Positions 1 through 9,606 are shown, counted from the first letter of the stretch. The stretch: 64,000 nt of DNA from Hyphococcus sp. (GCA_021776335.1 JAJFGB010000010.1:212409-276408), one strand, 5' to 3'. Numbers and translations are program-made. The notes: a model not told the origin generated them from the sequence alone.

Positions 1-1
1 A

Positions 2-862
2 TGGGTCGCAGAAATTGGCGCTGAAGTTGAAGCCGGCGATGTAATCGCCCGAATAGAGGCCGCAGACGCCGAATTTGCCCGCGATGACGGCGCGGCTGAA
101 GTGCTTCGCCTTCAGGCGCGTGCAAACTATCTCGACAGTCTCTATCAGCGTTTCCTGGGGCTCGGTGAAGACGCCGGAGAATCCGAAGCAACGCTCGATG
201 AAATGCGCTCCAATCGTGACGAAGGGATGCAGGCATTGGCGCAAGCACAAGTGGCTTTGCGCCGTGCACAAATCAACCTTGCGCGCACAGAAGTTGCGGC
301 GCCATTTGCCGGCCGCATTGTTTCACAGGAAACGCAAGTCGGTGAATATGCTAATCCGGGAACAGAGCTTGTCCGCCTCGTCGACACACGTCGCCTCGAG
401 GTTACAGCGCGCGCACCAGCGCATCTCGCCCGTAATATAGACGCCGGCGACGTTATTAACGTCACCAACGGCGCCGAAATCATCAATGCTGAGGTGCGCG
501 CCATCGTCCCGGTCGGCGACGCATTGTCACGCATGCTGGAGTTGCGGCTCGAACTTCCGGAAACCGCTTGGTATATCGGTTCTGCTGTGCGTGTGAGCTT
601 GCCGTCCTCGGAAGCCCGGATGGTGACGGCAGTACCGCGCGACGCACTCGTCCTGCGCGCGGATCGCATCAGTGTTTTCGTGATCGGTGAAGATAAATTA
701 GCAAAACGCGTAGATATTGAACTCGGCACCGCGGAAGGCGAATTCATCGAAGTCATTGGCGATGTTAAGTCCGGTGATAGCGTTGTAATCCGCGGCGGCG
801 AAAGGCTACGGGACGGGCAATCCGTAACGATTTCAACGCTGTCCGGCGAACCAAGCGTGTAA
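2..862 (+). CDS. RND efflux periplasmic adaptor subunit (HlyD/MFP family), 5' truncated
   Basis: The reading frame is open from base 2 and ends with TAA at 862, so the true start lies before the window. The first visible residues resemble the lipoyl half-motif of membrane-fusion proteins (a GAEVEAGDVIARI stretch). An alpha-helical hairpin rich in Ala, Gln and Arg follows, then the returning lipoyl half (VAAPFAGRIV) and beta-barrel and membrane-proximal domains ending in a GGERLRDGQ-like segment. This order is typical of periplasmic adaptors that link an inner-membrane RND pump to an outer-membrane channel. Substrate cannot be told. The pump gene would be expected downstream on the + strand, but the next genes are on the other strand, so it may lie upstream or elsewhere. 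Confidence 0.85.
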   Translation, partial: WVAEIGAEVEAGDVIARIEAADAEFARDDGAAEVLRLQARANYLDSLYQRFLGLGEDAGESEATLDEMRSNRDEGMQALAQAQVALRRAQINLARTEVAAPFAGRIVSQETQVGEYANPGTELVRLVDTRRLEVTARAPAHLARNIDAGDVINVTNGAEIINAEVRAIVPVGDALSRMLELRLELPETAWYIGSAVRVSLPSSEARMVTAVPRDALVLRADRISVFVIGEDKLAKRVDIELGTAEGEFIEVIGDVKSGDSVVIRGGERLRDGQSVTISTLSGEPSV

Positions 863-963
863 CCCATAATCCAGGCGTACATGGCCTGGAGTGAGTATCC
901 AGCACGTTGCGGCTATCGTTGGCGTTGCACCGGGCCGTCGAAGAATAAGAACCCTATTGGCGC

Positions 964-1245
964 CTAATCGCCCATTTCGCCGAAGCCATCCTCGACCAGC
1001 TTAACGATCGACTCAACAGCTTCGGCCGCTTGTGGTCCAGTGGCGCTGATTTCAATCGCCGTTCCCTTACTGGCGAGCAGCATCAACAAATCAAGTTGAG
1101 AGTCGCTGGCGGCAATGCGCTCCTGATTACGAACAGTAACGACAGCGTCATAAGACCTTGCCAGCGTCGAGAGATAGCGCGAAGGCCTGATATGTAATCC
1201 AAGCTTATTGCGGATTTCGACTGTTGCTTTGATTGCGTCCGCCAC
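964..1245 (-). CDS. ptsH: HPr-type phosphocarrier protein
   Basis: A 93-residue HPr homologue. The phosphorylation site is His18 in GLHIRPS (canonical GLHARPA), with the supporting Arg at 20. Ser49 aligns with the regulatory Ser46 of Bacillus HPr. It would accept phosphate from EI and pass it to EIIA in the regulatory nitrogen-type PTS of alphaproteobacteria, which has no sugar permease. The start is GTG, placed directly after the TAG stop of the upstream EIIA gene with no spacer, so translation is probably coupled. It is the last gene of the chvI-chvG-EIIA-HPr operon. No HPr kinase gene is present in the operon although the Ser target is kept. Confidence 0.93.
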   Translation of the reverse strand: MADAIKATVEIRNKLGLHIRPSRYLSTLARSYDAVVTVRNQERIAASDSQLDLLMLLASKGTAIEISATGPQAAEAVESIVKLVEDGFGEMGD

Positions 1246-1656
1246 CTAGTCCGCCGTCTCCCCGGACAAAACCCAGGACGCAACATTGATATATTTGCGC
1301 CCCGCCTCATGAGCGGCTTTGACCGCCTCCTCGAGATCGCTGTCGGCGCGAATCGATGCGAGCTTGATCAGCATTGGCAAGTTAACGCCTGCAACAACTT
1401 CTGCGTTGGCTTTTTCCATGACTGAAATCGCAAGGTTCGATGGCGTTCCACCAAACATATCCGTCAGGATAATTACGCCGTCGCCGGTGTTCACTTCTTT
1501 TGCTGCGTCCAGAATGTCCTGGCGGCGTTTTTCCATATCGTCATCTGGCCCAATCGAGACCGCTTTGATCCCTTCTTGTGGGCCCACAACATGCTCAGCG
1601 GCGGACAAAAACTCCTCCGCGAGACGGCCGTGGGAAACAACAACCAAACCAATCAT
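1246..1656 (-). CDS. PTS EIIA component, mannose family (regulatory)
   Basis: A 136-residue EIIA-Man domain. The phospho-acceptor is His9 in VVSHGRLAEEF, and the DMFGGTPSN segment typical of the family follows near residue 66. There is no EIIB, EIIC or EIID gene nearby, so it is likely a phosphorylation-state sensor rather than part of a transporter, as described for the equivalent alphaproteobacterial gene next to chvG. The stop codon abuts the GTG of HPr, and the gene begins 78 bp after the end of chvG. In most relatives hprK sits in this gap; here there is no room for it. Confidence 0.92.
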   Translation of the reverse strand: MIGLVVVSHGRLAEEFLSAAEHVVGPQEGIKAVSIGPDDDMEKRRQDILDAAKEVNTGDGVIILTDMFGGTPSNLAISVMEKANAEVVAGVNLPMLIKLASIRADSDLEEAVKAAHEAGRKYINVASWVLSGETAD

Positions 1657-1734
1657 TCAAATCGCCCCAGAATCGTTCTGCCCCTGAATCTATGGTGCGC
1701 AAAGTAAACAATATGTCTACTAAAAACCGATGGT

Positions 1735-3456
1735 TTAATCGATCGGCAGCTCGACGACAAAACGAGCGCCAGTCGGCAAACCCGCCGCCCCCTGGGAATC
1801 CCCGGATCGGTTTTCCACAAAGATGCGCCCACCATGGGAATTGACGATCTGCCTTGAAATAGCGAGCCCCAAGCCGGAATTGTTACCGAAATCAGATCCC
1901 TTTGGGCGTTTTGTGTAGAAACGCTGGAATACCGCCTCCAGGTTGTCTGGCGGAATACCTGGGCCGTCATCCTCTATGACAATGCGGGCGATGGGCATGC
2001 GCGGCGTAGGCCCATCCAAACGGACCACCACTTCACCACCCACAGGACTGAAGGACAACGCATTGTCAACAAGGTTGCGAATGACTTGCCCCAGCGCGGA
2101 CGGATTGCCCAAGACATATACTTCCTGAAGTGGCTGATGAAAAACGATGTGCGCGGCGCCATCTTTCGAATGATCGCCATACATTGTGACGATGTCTTTC
2201 ACTAATTTCGACAGATCCACAGCATCGCGACTCTCCCGCGCCAGCTCGGCGTCGAGGCGGGACGCATTGGATATGTCCGTTATCAAACGGTCCATTCGAG
2301 CAACATCTTTTTGAATCACCGCCATTAACTTCGCCTGTTGCTCCGGCGTTTTTGCGATGGCCAGGGTTTCTGCGGCACTGCGAATTGATGTCAGCGGATT
2401 CTTCAGCTCATGAGATACATCAGCAGCAAAGCTCTCAATAGCGTCAATCCGCGCATAGATCGCCTGGGTCATCGACTTTAGCGAACCTGACAGCTCACCG
2501 ATTTCGTCCTTGCGGGTCGTAAAATCAGGTATGCGGACGCGCCCGGCCGCAGCAATCCCCTCGCGGACACGGTCGGCTGAAACTGCCAGTTGACGAATTG
2601 GCTGCGCGATTGTTGTTGTCAGCATCAGTGAAGACAGGATCCCGGCGACCACAGCCAGACCGAAAAATGGCAGGATTGCAAATCGCGCTTCTTCGACAAG
2701 TTCATCGATGCCGCCGATCTCTGCCGTGACAAGGCCGTATATTGCCTGCACCCGCCGGATTGGCACTGACACCGAGGCGACAAGCTCGCCCTCCTCATTG
2801 ATGCGCACCGAAGTCGCGCCGCGCTCTCCGGCAAATGGCGAAGAGGCAAGCGCTGCGTTTAGTTCACTCTCTATTGTACGCCTTGCCGCCGCCTGTCGGT
2901 ATTCCCGGGAGAATATGTCCGTAAGAATCTGCCACAAATCGCCATCGGGCAATAAGGACGGCGCCGTGCTTTCTTCAATTGATGGAAGGTTTTGGGCGAT
3001 GATTTGATCTTCACGCAGCACAACATCTTCAATGAGCAGGCTATTTGCATCGGATACTGGCGGGTCATCAAATGTCTGCGGCGCATTAAAAATCCGCACG
3101 CGCCCCTCAAAGCTGTCCCATACCCGATTGAAAACCTCGCGAACGTCACGCTGGCTAAGCGACAAGGAGCATAAAGTAGTTTCTTCACCCTGGCGGATGA
3201 TATCCGCTTCCTCGACGGGCTGGCAGGAACTTTCGTCAATGGCGACTTGTGCCAACACATCAGCAATAATCTGCGCCTGCGCCCGCACGCCCTCCAATTT
3301 TGCCTGGACGAGACCGTCGCGATATTGTGTTAGCCCGAAGGAGCCAACCAACAGAATTACCAGCGCGATCAGATTGGCGAGAACAATCGTCACGGTCAGG
3401 CGCGATATCGCAACACGCGCGCGGCGTCTTCGCACCATGCCGCCCGAATCCGTCAT
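1735..3456 (-). CDS. chvG: Sensor histidine kinase ChvG (ExoS type)
   Basis: A 573-residue membrane histidine kinase. A transmembrane helix at about residues 18-42 precedes a periplasmic sensor region to about 255, then a second helix near 258-282 and a HAMP domain. The H-box is SHELKNPLTSIRSA with phospho-acceptor His349. The C-terminal ATPase domain carries an N-box, DDGPGIP, and a GNNSGLGLAISR G-box. In Rhizobium and Agrobacterium ChvG senses acidity or envelope stress and phosphorylates ChvI. The gene starts 6 bp after chvI and leads into the PTS genes, the usual alphaproteobacterial order apart from the missing hprK. Two cysteines in the periplasmic part (near residues 78 and 96) could form a disulfide; that is inference. 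Confidence 0.93.
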   Translation of the reverse strand: MTDSGGMVRRRRARVAISRLTVTIVLANLIALVILLVGSFGLTQYRDGLVQAKLEGVRAQAQIIADVLAQVAIDESSCQPVEEADIIRQGEETTLCSLSLSQRDVREVFNRVWDSFEGRVRIFNAPQTFDDPPVSDANSLLIEDVVLREDQIIAQNLPSIEESTAPSLLPDGDLWQILTDIFSREYRQAAARRTIESELNAALASSPFAGERGATSVRINEEGELVASVSVPIRRVQAIYGLVTAEIGGIDELVEEARFAILPFFGLAVVAGILSSLMLTTTIAQPIRQLAVSADRVREGIAAAGRVRIPDFTTRKDEIGELSGSLKSMTQAIYARIDAIESFAADVSHELKNPLTSIRSAAETLAIAKTPEQQAKLMAVIQKDVARMDRLITDISNASRLDAELARESRDAVDLSKLVKDIVTMYGDHSKDGAAHIVFHQPLQEVYVLGNPSALGQVIRNLVDNALSFSPVGGEVVVRLDGPTPRMPIARIVIEDDGPGIPPDNLEAVFQRFYTKRPKGSDFGNNSGLGLAISRQIVNSHGGRIFVENRSGDSQGAAGLPTGARFVVELPID

Positions 3457-3462
3457 CGACGA

Positions 3463-4158
3463 TTAATCTTCCTTGTATTTGTATCCGACGCCGTAAAGCG
3501 TTTCGACGGCGTCAAATTCTTTGTCGACAACGCGAAACTTCTTCCGAACACGTTTGATATGGCTGTCTATTGTGCGGTCATCCACATAAACCTGATCATC
3601 ATACGCAGCATCCATCAGACTGTCTCTGCTCTTGACGAAACCCGGGCGCTGCGCCAGCGCCTCAAGGATCAAAAATTCCGTTACCGTCAACACAACCGAT
3701 TGATCTTTCCATAGGCATGCGTGACGCATCGGATCGAGGGTCAGACTGCCACGGCGTAGTATTTTCTTTTCTTCTTCCGCCGTCGGCGTCTCACCTGCCT
3801 GGGCCCGGCGCAAAACAGCTTTCACACGCTCTAACAGCAATCTTTGGGAGAACGGTTTTTTGACATAATCGTCGGCGCCCATGGTAAGGCCCAGCACTTC
3901 ATCGATCTCCTCATCTTTCGACGTCAGAAAAATCAAAGGCAGGCTTGATGTCTGGCGAATCCGGCGCAATAGCTCCATGCCGTCCATGGTCGGCATTTTG
4001 ATATCCGACACCACCACATCCGGCGGGGTCGCGTTGATATAGTCAAGCGCCGCCGCGCCATCTTCAAAAGGCTTAACGGTGTACCCTTCGGCCTCTAATG
4101 CAATCGATACCGACGTCAGGATATTTTCGTCGTCGTCGACCAGCGCAATTATCGCCAT
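3463..4158 (-). CDS. chvI: Response regulator ChvI (OmpR family)
   Basis: A 231-residue two-domain regulator. The receiver domain has the acidic pocket DDD at 8-10, the phospho-acceptor Asp52 in VVSDIKMP, a Thr in FLTSKDEE and a Lys in YVKKPFS. The C-terminal winged-helix domain ends in GVGYKYKED, typical of ChvI. It is the partner of the ChvG kinase encoded 6 bp downstream and heads the minus-strand operon chvI-chvG-EIIA-HPr. The promoter should lie in the roughly 110 bp between this start and the pterin dehydratase gene; I see no clear box there. Confidence 0.94.
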   Translation of the reverse strand: MAIIALVDDDENILTSVSIALEAEGYTVKPFEDGAAALDYINATPPDVVVSDIKMPTMDGMELLRRIRQTSSLPLIFLTSKDEEIDEVLGLTMGADDYVKKPFSQRLLLERVKAVLRRAQAGETPTAEEEKKILRRGSLTLDPMRHACLWKDQSVVLTVTEFLILEALAQRPGFVKSRDSLMDAAYDDQVYVDDRTIDSHIKRVRKKFRVVDKEFDAVETLYGVGYKYKED

Positions 4159-4267
4159 GCTCTCAATCCCCGTGTGATTTCAACTTCTTACTATGGCGCG
4201 CTGCGGGCGTATAGAAGGCGCCGCCAAGGCGGTTTTGTGACGGTTCACCGCTAAACGCAAAAACTCT

Positions 4268-4624
4268 TTATTCAACCCGCGCCGCATTCTCGATGAATTC
4301 GGCAAGCCGAACATCGCGATCCGACAATCCTCCTGCATCGTGAGTCGCCAGCGTGATCTCCACCTTGTTATAAACATTGAACCATTCGGGATGATGATCC
4401 GTCTTTTCGGCTTCTAACGCGACTCGGGTCATAAAACCCCAGGCAGCGTTGAAATCTCTAAAGACAAATGTCTTTTCCGCCGCGTCGCGGCCCTCAACAT
4501 CTTTCCAGCCCGGATTAGCAGCAAAAAAAGCCGCGCGAGCGCCAAGCGTCAGTTTTTCAATAATCGCTAAGTCTCCCGTTTCAGTCCGTAAAAACGCTTT
4601 AAGCGGCGCGCGCGCTTTTGTCAT
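4268..4624 (-). CDS. 4a-hydroxytetrahydrobiopterin dehydratase (PCD/DCoH)
   Basis: Pterin-4a-carbinolamine dehydratase, which regenerates the pterin cofactor after aromatic amino acid hydroxylation. The family signature is clear: a TDHHPEW motif with the catalytic His pair, then [12 protein letters not shown] and GGLSDRD. The open frame reaches back to 4693, but the ATG at 4624 gives 118 residues, closer to the usual 95-115, and removes an unlikely basic leader, so I chose it. No phenylalanine hydroxylase gene is in the window. The upstream region is shared with the divergent TonB receptor and contains two Fur-box-like sites, so iron may affect both genes. Confidence 0.9.
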   Translation of the reverse strand: MTKARAPLKAFLRTETGDLAIIEKLTLGARAAFFAANPGWKDVEGRDAAEKTFVFRDFNAAWGFMTRVALEAEKTDHHPEWFNVYNKVEITLATHDAGGLSDRDVRLAEFIENAARVE

Positions 4625-4687
4625 GGCCGCTCGCCGACTTCTTGGGGTTTTATCAATAATTTGGCGGCGGCGCGACAATTCTGTAAT

Positions 4688-4702
4688 TGACAATCATTCG
4701 CA
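4688..4702. promoter_or_regulatory. Fur-box-like site 1
   Basis: On the minus strand this reads TGCGAATGATTGTCA. It matches the 7-1-7 Fur consensus TGATAATNATTATCA at 11 of 14 defined positions. It lies 69 bp upstream of the TonB receptor start and is repeated almost exactly 37 bp further on. Confidence 0.55.
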
Positions 4703-4724
4703 AGACGCCTAGCTCTGTCGTTGT

Positions 4725-4739
4725 TAACAATCATTCGCA
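4725..4739. promoter_or_regulatory. Fur-box-like site 2
   Basis: Direct repeat of the previous site; the shared core ACAATCATTCGCA is identical. It matches the 7-1-7 Fur consensus at 10 of 14 positions and lies 32 bp before the receptor start, where a bound repressor would block transcription. The assignment to Fur rather than another Fur-family regulator is inference. Confidence 0.5.
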
Positions 4740-4770
4740 ACTAGTGGATGTGCCCGGGAGAATATGAGTC

Positions 4771-7008
4771 ATGTTGAGAGTTCGGCGCTTTGCCGCAGTA
4801 GGCGTCATTGTCGCCACGGTCACATTTACAACGGCGCAAGCCAAAGACGCAGAAACCACTCAGCCGGCTTATACAGCGATTGACGAAATAACGGTCTTCG
4901 CATCTGCAGGCGGAATCGGGGACGTTCCCGGCGCCATTACGTACATTAGCGCGGACGACATCGAGAGACATTCTTACGCAGATATTCTCAGAACGCTGCG
5001 TCTGGTGCCTGGTGTCAATATACAAGAAGAAGACGGCTATGGCCTGCGCCCCAATATCGGCCTGCGCGGATCCGGCTCTGATCGGTCAGCACGCATTACG
5101 GTAATGGAAGACGGCGTGCCGATTGCGCCAGCGCCCTATGCAGCGCCCGAAGCCTATTATTTTCCCTATGCCGGACGCATCAATACGATTGAAGTGACAA
5201 AGGGAACCGGCGCCGTAAAATATGGTCCACGCACCACCGGCGGCGCCATCAACCTCTTTTCAACACCGATCCCGGAAGAATGGTCCGCCCGTGCCGAGTT
5301 TCTTTATGGCAGTGACGATGGCCGCCGCCTTCATGCCTGGGCCGGTGGGCGCGGCGATGTGGGCCCCTTCGATGCCGGTATTTTGATTGAAACATTTCAA
5401 TACAACACGGACGGGTTTAAACGCATTGATGCTGGCGGAAGCACAGGCTTTGACATATCCGACTATGTCATAAAAGCCGGTGTTTATACAAAAGACGGCG
5501 CCTCTGTTCCACAAAGTCTGGAGTTTAAATATCAGCGCTCGGATGAAACATCGAATGAGACCTATCTTGGTCTCACGCGTACTGATTTCGCCGCCGCCCC
5601 CGATCGCCGCTATAATGGGTCTCAGGAAGATCAATTCGACGGCGAGCATGAAACCTTTCAGGCCAGCTATTCTGCTGAATTCACACCCCAATTATCACTG
5701 GATGTGATCGCCTATCGCACTGAGTTTCAGCGCGACTGGTTCAAGCTCGAACGTGTATTGGGTGTTTCAACCTCTTCTATCCTCGCCGATCCCGTGACCT
5801 TTGCTGCGGAATTTCAAAACATCCTCGCCGCACCAGGCTTTGTCGGGCCCGACGACGCCATGGAGCTTCGCCATAATGCGCGCACCTATTACGCAAATGG
5901 CGTACAGGGCATTTTGACCTTCAATACACAGACCGGCCCCATTGATCACGCGCTAGAGGCCAGCCTGCGCTGGCACAAAGATGAAGTTGATCGTTTCCAG
6001 AATTTCGAAAATTTTCGCGCCGACAACAGCGCGCTTATCCTCACCAGCATAGAAGCGCCGGGATCAGATTCAAACCGCATTGAATCCGGCGAAGCGATTG
6101 CGATCTTTGTGCAGGATAATATTGACTGGAATCGTCTACACGCCACACTCGGCCTGCGCATTGAGGCAATTGACCTAAAGCGCCAGGATTTTGGCCGCAA
6201 TGACCCGACGCGCAGCGGCGCCAATCTGTCGACACGCGAAAATTCACTCACCTCCGTTTCACCCGCTATTGGCCTTGTCTATGATGTTACCGATCAACTT
6301 TCGGTTCTCGGCGGCGTTTATCGCGGCTTCGCGCCGCCCTCACCCGGCAACGCTCAATCGAGCGAAGAAGAGGCGACCAATTGGGAAGCCGGATTTCGCT
6401 GGTCAGCCAGCGGCGCAAGCGTTGAAGCGATAGGTTATTTCAATGACTATCAAAACCTGATCGGCACCTGCACGGCGTCGACCGGCGGCAATTGTGTCAT
6501 CGGTGACCAGTTCGACGGCGGTGACGTCAATGTTTACGGTCTTGAATTTGTTGGCGCGATTGACGCTGCAAAATGGATTGATGCGCCGTTCGCTATACCA
6601 CTTTCAGCTGTCTACACGCTGACACAGACAGAGTTTCAAACCTCATTTTCGTCTGGGTTTGGCCCCTGGGGCGCTGTCGCTGTCGGTGATGAACTTCCCT
6701 ATGTCGCCGACCACCAACTGTTTTTGACAGCCGGCGTTGAGGGCGAGCAATGGGGGGGCGAGATCGCTATGCTTTATCAGTCGGAACGGCGTACGGTTGC
6801 AGGACAGGGCGCCATCCCAGTCGCAGAAAAACTTGACGCCCACTCAGTATTCGATTTTTCCGCCTATGTGGAACTATTCGAAGGCGTGAAGATCCGCGGC
6901 AAACTCGAGAATATGTTCAACGAAGTTTATGTCGCCGCAAACCGGCCTGCAGGCCTGCGCCCGGGGCTGCCGCGCACCTTCTGGGTCGGGGTTGATCTGT
7001 CGTTTTAG
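4771..7008 (+). CDS. TonB-dependent outer-membrane receptor, FecA-like
   Basis: A 745-residue receptor. A signal peptide ends near residue 24 (TAQA/KD). A plug domain at about 35-165 follows, with LRLVPGVNIQ, LRGSGSDRS and a YFPYAGRINTIEVTKG segment typical of FecA-type ferric-dicitrate receptors. The rest is a 22-strand-type beta-barrel ending in a terminal aromatic (VGVDLSF), the sorting signal for BAM. There is no N-terminal FecR-interacting extension, so it is not a signalling transducer. A GGGAG ribosome site lies 10 bp before the ATG. The two Fur-box-like repeats upstream support ferric-siderophore or ferric-citrate uptake, but the ligand is not determined. Confidence 0.88.
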   Translation: MLRVRRFAAVGVIVATVTFTTAQAKDAETTQPAYTAIDEITVFASAGGIGDVPGAITYISADDIERHSYADILRTLRLVPGVNIQEEDGYGLRPNIGLRGSGSDRSARITVMEDGVPIAPAPYAAPEAYYFPYAGRINTIEVTKGTGAVKYGPRTTGGAINLFSTPIPEEWSARAEFLYGSDDGRRLHAWAGGRGDVGPFDAGILIETFQYNTDGFKRIDAGGSTGFDISDYVIKAGVYTKDGASVPQSLEFKYQRSDETSNETYLGLTRTDFAAAPDRRYNGSQEDQFDGEHETFQASYSAEFTPQLSLDVIAYRTEFQRDWFKLERVLGVSTSSILADPVTFAAEFQNILAAPGFVGPDDAMELRHNARTYYANGVQGILTFNTQTGPIDHALEASLRWHKDEVDRFQNFENFRADNSALILTSIEAPGSDSNRIESGEAIAIFVQDNIDWNRLHATLGLRIEAIDLKRQDFGRNDPTRSGANLSTRENSLTSVSPAIGLVYDVTDQLSVLGGVYRGFAPPSPGNAQSSEEEATNWEAGFRWSASGASVEAIGYFNDYQNLIGTCTASTGGNCVIGDQFDGGDVNVYGLEFVGAIDAAKWIDAPFAIPLSAVYTLTQTEFQTSFSSGFGPWGAVAVGDELPYVADHQLFLTAGVEGEQWGGEIAMLYQSERRTVAGQGAIPVAEKLDAHSVFDFSAYVELFEGVKIRGKLENMFNEVYVAANRPAGLRPGLPRTFWVGVDLSF

Positions 7009-7075
7009 TGCGCGTTCGCAAAGAGTAAGCACACGAGGCGACTGCCCTATCCGCACGCCAAGTAGCTAAAACTTG

Positions 7076-8209
7076 TCAAACCGGCGCCCGATGATAGACA
7101 CCGCCGCATTTCGGTATCGGGACCCGCGTCGTGTTTGGATAACTCAGCGGCAACTTCTTTAGGCTACGAACCGCCAAATAGGCAAAACACTCCGCCTCAA
7201 GATCGTCGCCGCGCCAACCGATTTCTTCTGCTGTCAGAACAGGCGCCTCAAGCGCTTCCTTCAGCGCGGTCATCAATGCGGGGTTACTCCGCCCCCCACC
7301 GCAGACAACCCATTCTCCTGGCGGTTCAGGAAGAAACTTCTCCGACTGACGGATGCACGCAGCGGTAAATGCGGTGAGCGTCGCGGCGCCGTCCTCTGGC
7401 AACAAGCGCAACACAGGATCAATCTTAAAATCGTATCGATCCAGAGATTTTGGCGGCTTGCGTCGAAGATAGGGCGCGAGCAGCATCATTCTCAAAATGT
7501 CCGTATGAACCCGGCCCGCTCGCGCCAGAGCGCCATCCTTGTCCATCGCTTCGCCGGTCCTCAACGCCACCCACTCATCAAGCAGACCATTTCCGGGGCC
7601 GCAATCAAAAGCCATGAGATCAATCCCGCGCGCGTGTTTCGGAACGAAGGTAATGTTTGAAACACCGCCAAGATTGATGACGCCGACAGCGCAATCGGGC
7701 GCATCGTCAAGGGCAGCGACCATTGCGCGATGATAAATCGGGGCAAAAGGCGCGCCCTCGCCCCCGGCGGCGATATCTGCCGCCCGAAAATCAGCAACAA
7801 CATCTATTTTTGTTTCTCGCGCGAGAACGACGCCATCGCCGATTTGCCAGCTGCGCCCGACGCTGTCCGTCCCCTGCCCCCTGCGATGCAAAATCGTCTG
7901 GCCATGAAAACCAATCACGTCGATCTCTGTGCGCCCGGCGCCCGCTTTCTCAAGCAGTCTTTCCACCGCTTCCACATGCGCCTGCGTCACCTCACCTGCG
8001 GCTTTGCCGATCTCCGCGGCGGCGTCGCGCCCTTCCAGCGCCGCCTTAATCGCGCGCCGCACCCAGATTTTCATATCCCGGTCATAGGGCAAGTGTATCG
8101 TCGGCCCCGACTCGATAAAATCTTCGCCGTCGGTCGTCAAAATCGCGGCGTCAATACCGTCCAGCGACGTGCCGCTCATCAAGCCAATGGCCGTCAGCCT
8201 CTCAGACAT
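7076..8209 (-). CDS. anmK: Anhydro-N-acetylmuramic acid kinase
   Basis: A 377-residue sugar kinase of the ASKHA fold. It opens with the diagnostic GLMSGTSLDGIDAA phosphate-binding motif, followed by IGFHGQTILHRR, a NLGGVSNIT segment and a C-terminal VCGGGRSN. AnmK hydrolyses and phosphorylates 1,6-anhydroMurNAc released by lytic transglycosylases, returning it as MurNAc-6-P to peptidoglycan recycling. It is convergent with the TonB receptor gene and divergent from tyrS. This tandem of anmK and tyrS back to back is common in alphaproteobacteria. Confidence 0.95.
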   Translation of the reverse strand: MSERLTAIGLMSGTSLDGIDAAILTTDGEDFIESGPTIHLPYDRDMKIWVRRAIKAALEGRDAAAEIGKAAGEVTQAHVEAVERLLEKAGAGRTEIDVIGFHGQTILHRRGQGTDSVGRSWQIGDGVVLARETKIDVVADFRAADIAAGGEGAPFAPIYHRAMVAALDDAPDCAVGVINLGGVSNITFVPKHARGIDLMAFDCGPGNGLLDEWVALRTGEAMDKDGALARAGRVHTDILRMMLLAPYLRRKPPKSLDRYDFKIDPVLRLLPEDGAATLTAFTAACIRQSEKFLPEPPGEWVVCGGGRSNPALMTALKEALEAPVLTAEEIGWRGDDLEAECFAYLAVRSLKKLPLSYPNTTRVPIPKCGGVYHRAPV

Positions 8210-8358
8210 CCAAATCTCACCTTACAGCGTGACAAAACTTAAATACCCTACCAAGAGTCGCGTCGAAATCTCTAATCTCGGTTAATTCCCATCCGACGGT
8301 TGATTGGAAAAATCTCCGCAGCGTGGTACGGGCTGCGCGGCAAAGGCCGAGTTAAGAT

Positions 8359-9606
8359 ATGACCGCATATAAATCCGATTTTCTGCGCGTTCTCGATGAG
8401 CGCGGCTTTATCCATCAAGGAACTAACCTTGAAGGGCTGGACACACGCGCCGCAAAAGAATGCCTGACCGGTTACATCGGCTTTGATGCAACAGCGAAAA
8501 GCCTTCATGCAGGAAGCCTTATTCAGATCATGCTGCTCTACTGGCTGCAGCAAACTGGCCATCGCCCGGTCGCCCTGATGGGCGGCGGCACAACCAAGGT
8601 CGGTGATCCAAGCGGAAAGGACCAGCAACGCACGCTGCTGAGCGACCAAGACATCAGCGATAATATCGCTTCGATCAAGGTTGTTTTCGACCAGTTTCTA
8701 ACCTTTGGAGACGGCCCCAAAGACGCCATCATGGCTAATAACGATGAATGGCTTTCAAAGCTTAGCTATATTGAGTTTCTACGTGATTACGGCATTCACT
8801 TTACAATAAACCGTATGCTGACTTTCGATAGCGTCAAATTGCGACTTGACCGTGAAAGCCCCCTGACATTTCTCGAATTCAATTATATGCTGATGCAGGC
8901 CTATGATTTTCACGCCCTCTATAATCGGTATGGCTGTGCGTTGCAGCTCGGCGGCTCTGATCAATGGGGAAACATTGTCAATGGCGTCGAACTTTGCCGG
9001 CGCAAGGACGGCGCAGAAGTATTTGGCGTTACGACACCACTATTAACGACTGCGTCGGGCAAGAAAATGGGCAAAACGGAAAGCGGCGCCGTGTGGCTCA
9101 ATCCCGATATGTTTTCCGCATATGATTATTGGCAGTATTGGCGCAATACCGAAGATGTCGATGTCGGCAAAATGCTGGCATTGGTAACAACGCTTCCGAT
9201 GGATGAGGTCGCGCGCATGGGCGCATTGCAAGGCGCCGACATCAATGATGCGAAGAAAATTCTCGCAACGGAAGCAACAGCGCTTTTGCACGGTCGCAAA
9301 GCTGCGGAGAGCGCAGCGGCCACAGCACAAAATACATTCGAGCAAGGCGGCCTCGGCGGCGATTTGCCAACGATAAATCTCGCTGCCGCCGATATTGAGT
9401 CTGGCGCACCGGTGCTTGATCAATTTATCGCTGCCGGGCTTTGCTCATCGAAAGGCGAAGCGCGCCGTCACATCAAGGCGGGCGCGCTCAAAATCAACGA
9501 CCTGCCAATTTCCGAGGAAAGAACGCTCGTTTCATCTGACATTGCGGACGGCGCAATCAAGCTGTCCATCGGCAAAAAGAAACACGCAATCATCCGCGTT
9601 TCCTAA
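8359..9606 (+). CDS. tyrS: Tyrosyl-tRNA synthetase
   Basis: A 415-residue class I aminoacyl-tRNA synthetase of the bacterial TyrRS type. The HIGH motif is HAGS at residues 50-53, the KMSKS motif is KMGKT at 236-240, and GGSDQWGN marks the tyrosine-binding region. A C-terminal S4 RNA-binding domain ([17 protein letters not shown]) is present. The gene is convergent with the AsmA-like gene and shares 4 bp with its 3' end. The gap upstream (149 bp, shared with anmK) shows no T-box or tRNA-like leader. Confidence 0.97.
   Translation: MTAYKSDFLRVLDERGFIHQGTNLEGLDTRAAKECLTGYIGFDATAKSLHAGSLIQIMLLYWLQQTGHRPVALMGGGTTKVGDPSGKDQQRTLLSDQDISDNIASIKVVFDQFLTFGDGPKDAIMANNDEWLSKLSYIEFLRDYGIHFTINRMLTFDSVKLRLDRESPLTFLEFNYMLMQAYDFHALYNRYGCALQLGGSDQWGNIVNGVELCRRKDGAEVFGVTTPLLTTASGKKMGKTESGAVWLNPDMFSAYDYWQYWRNTEDVDVGKMLALVTTLPMDEVARMGALQGADINDAKKILATEATALLHGRKAAESAAATAQNTFEQGGLGGDLPTINLAAADIESGAPVLDQFIAAGLCSSKGEARRHIKAGALKINDLPISEERTLVSSDIADGAIKLSIGKKKHAIIRVS

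Noticed and set aside
145..882. 245-residue open frame antisense to the efflux adaptor
   Set aside because: Ser/Arg-rich composition of a shadow frame and no motif; the + strand frame is a clear family member.
871..889. Inverted repeat CCAGGC-N7-GCCTGG after the efflux adaptor gene
   Set aside because: Short stem and no T-run on either side; not enough for a terminator call.
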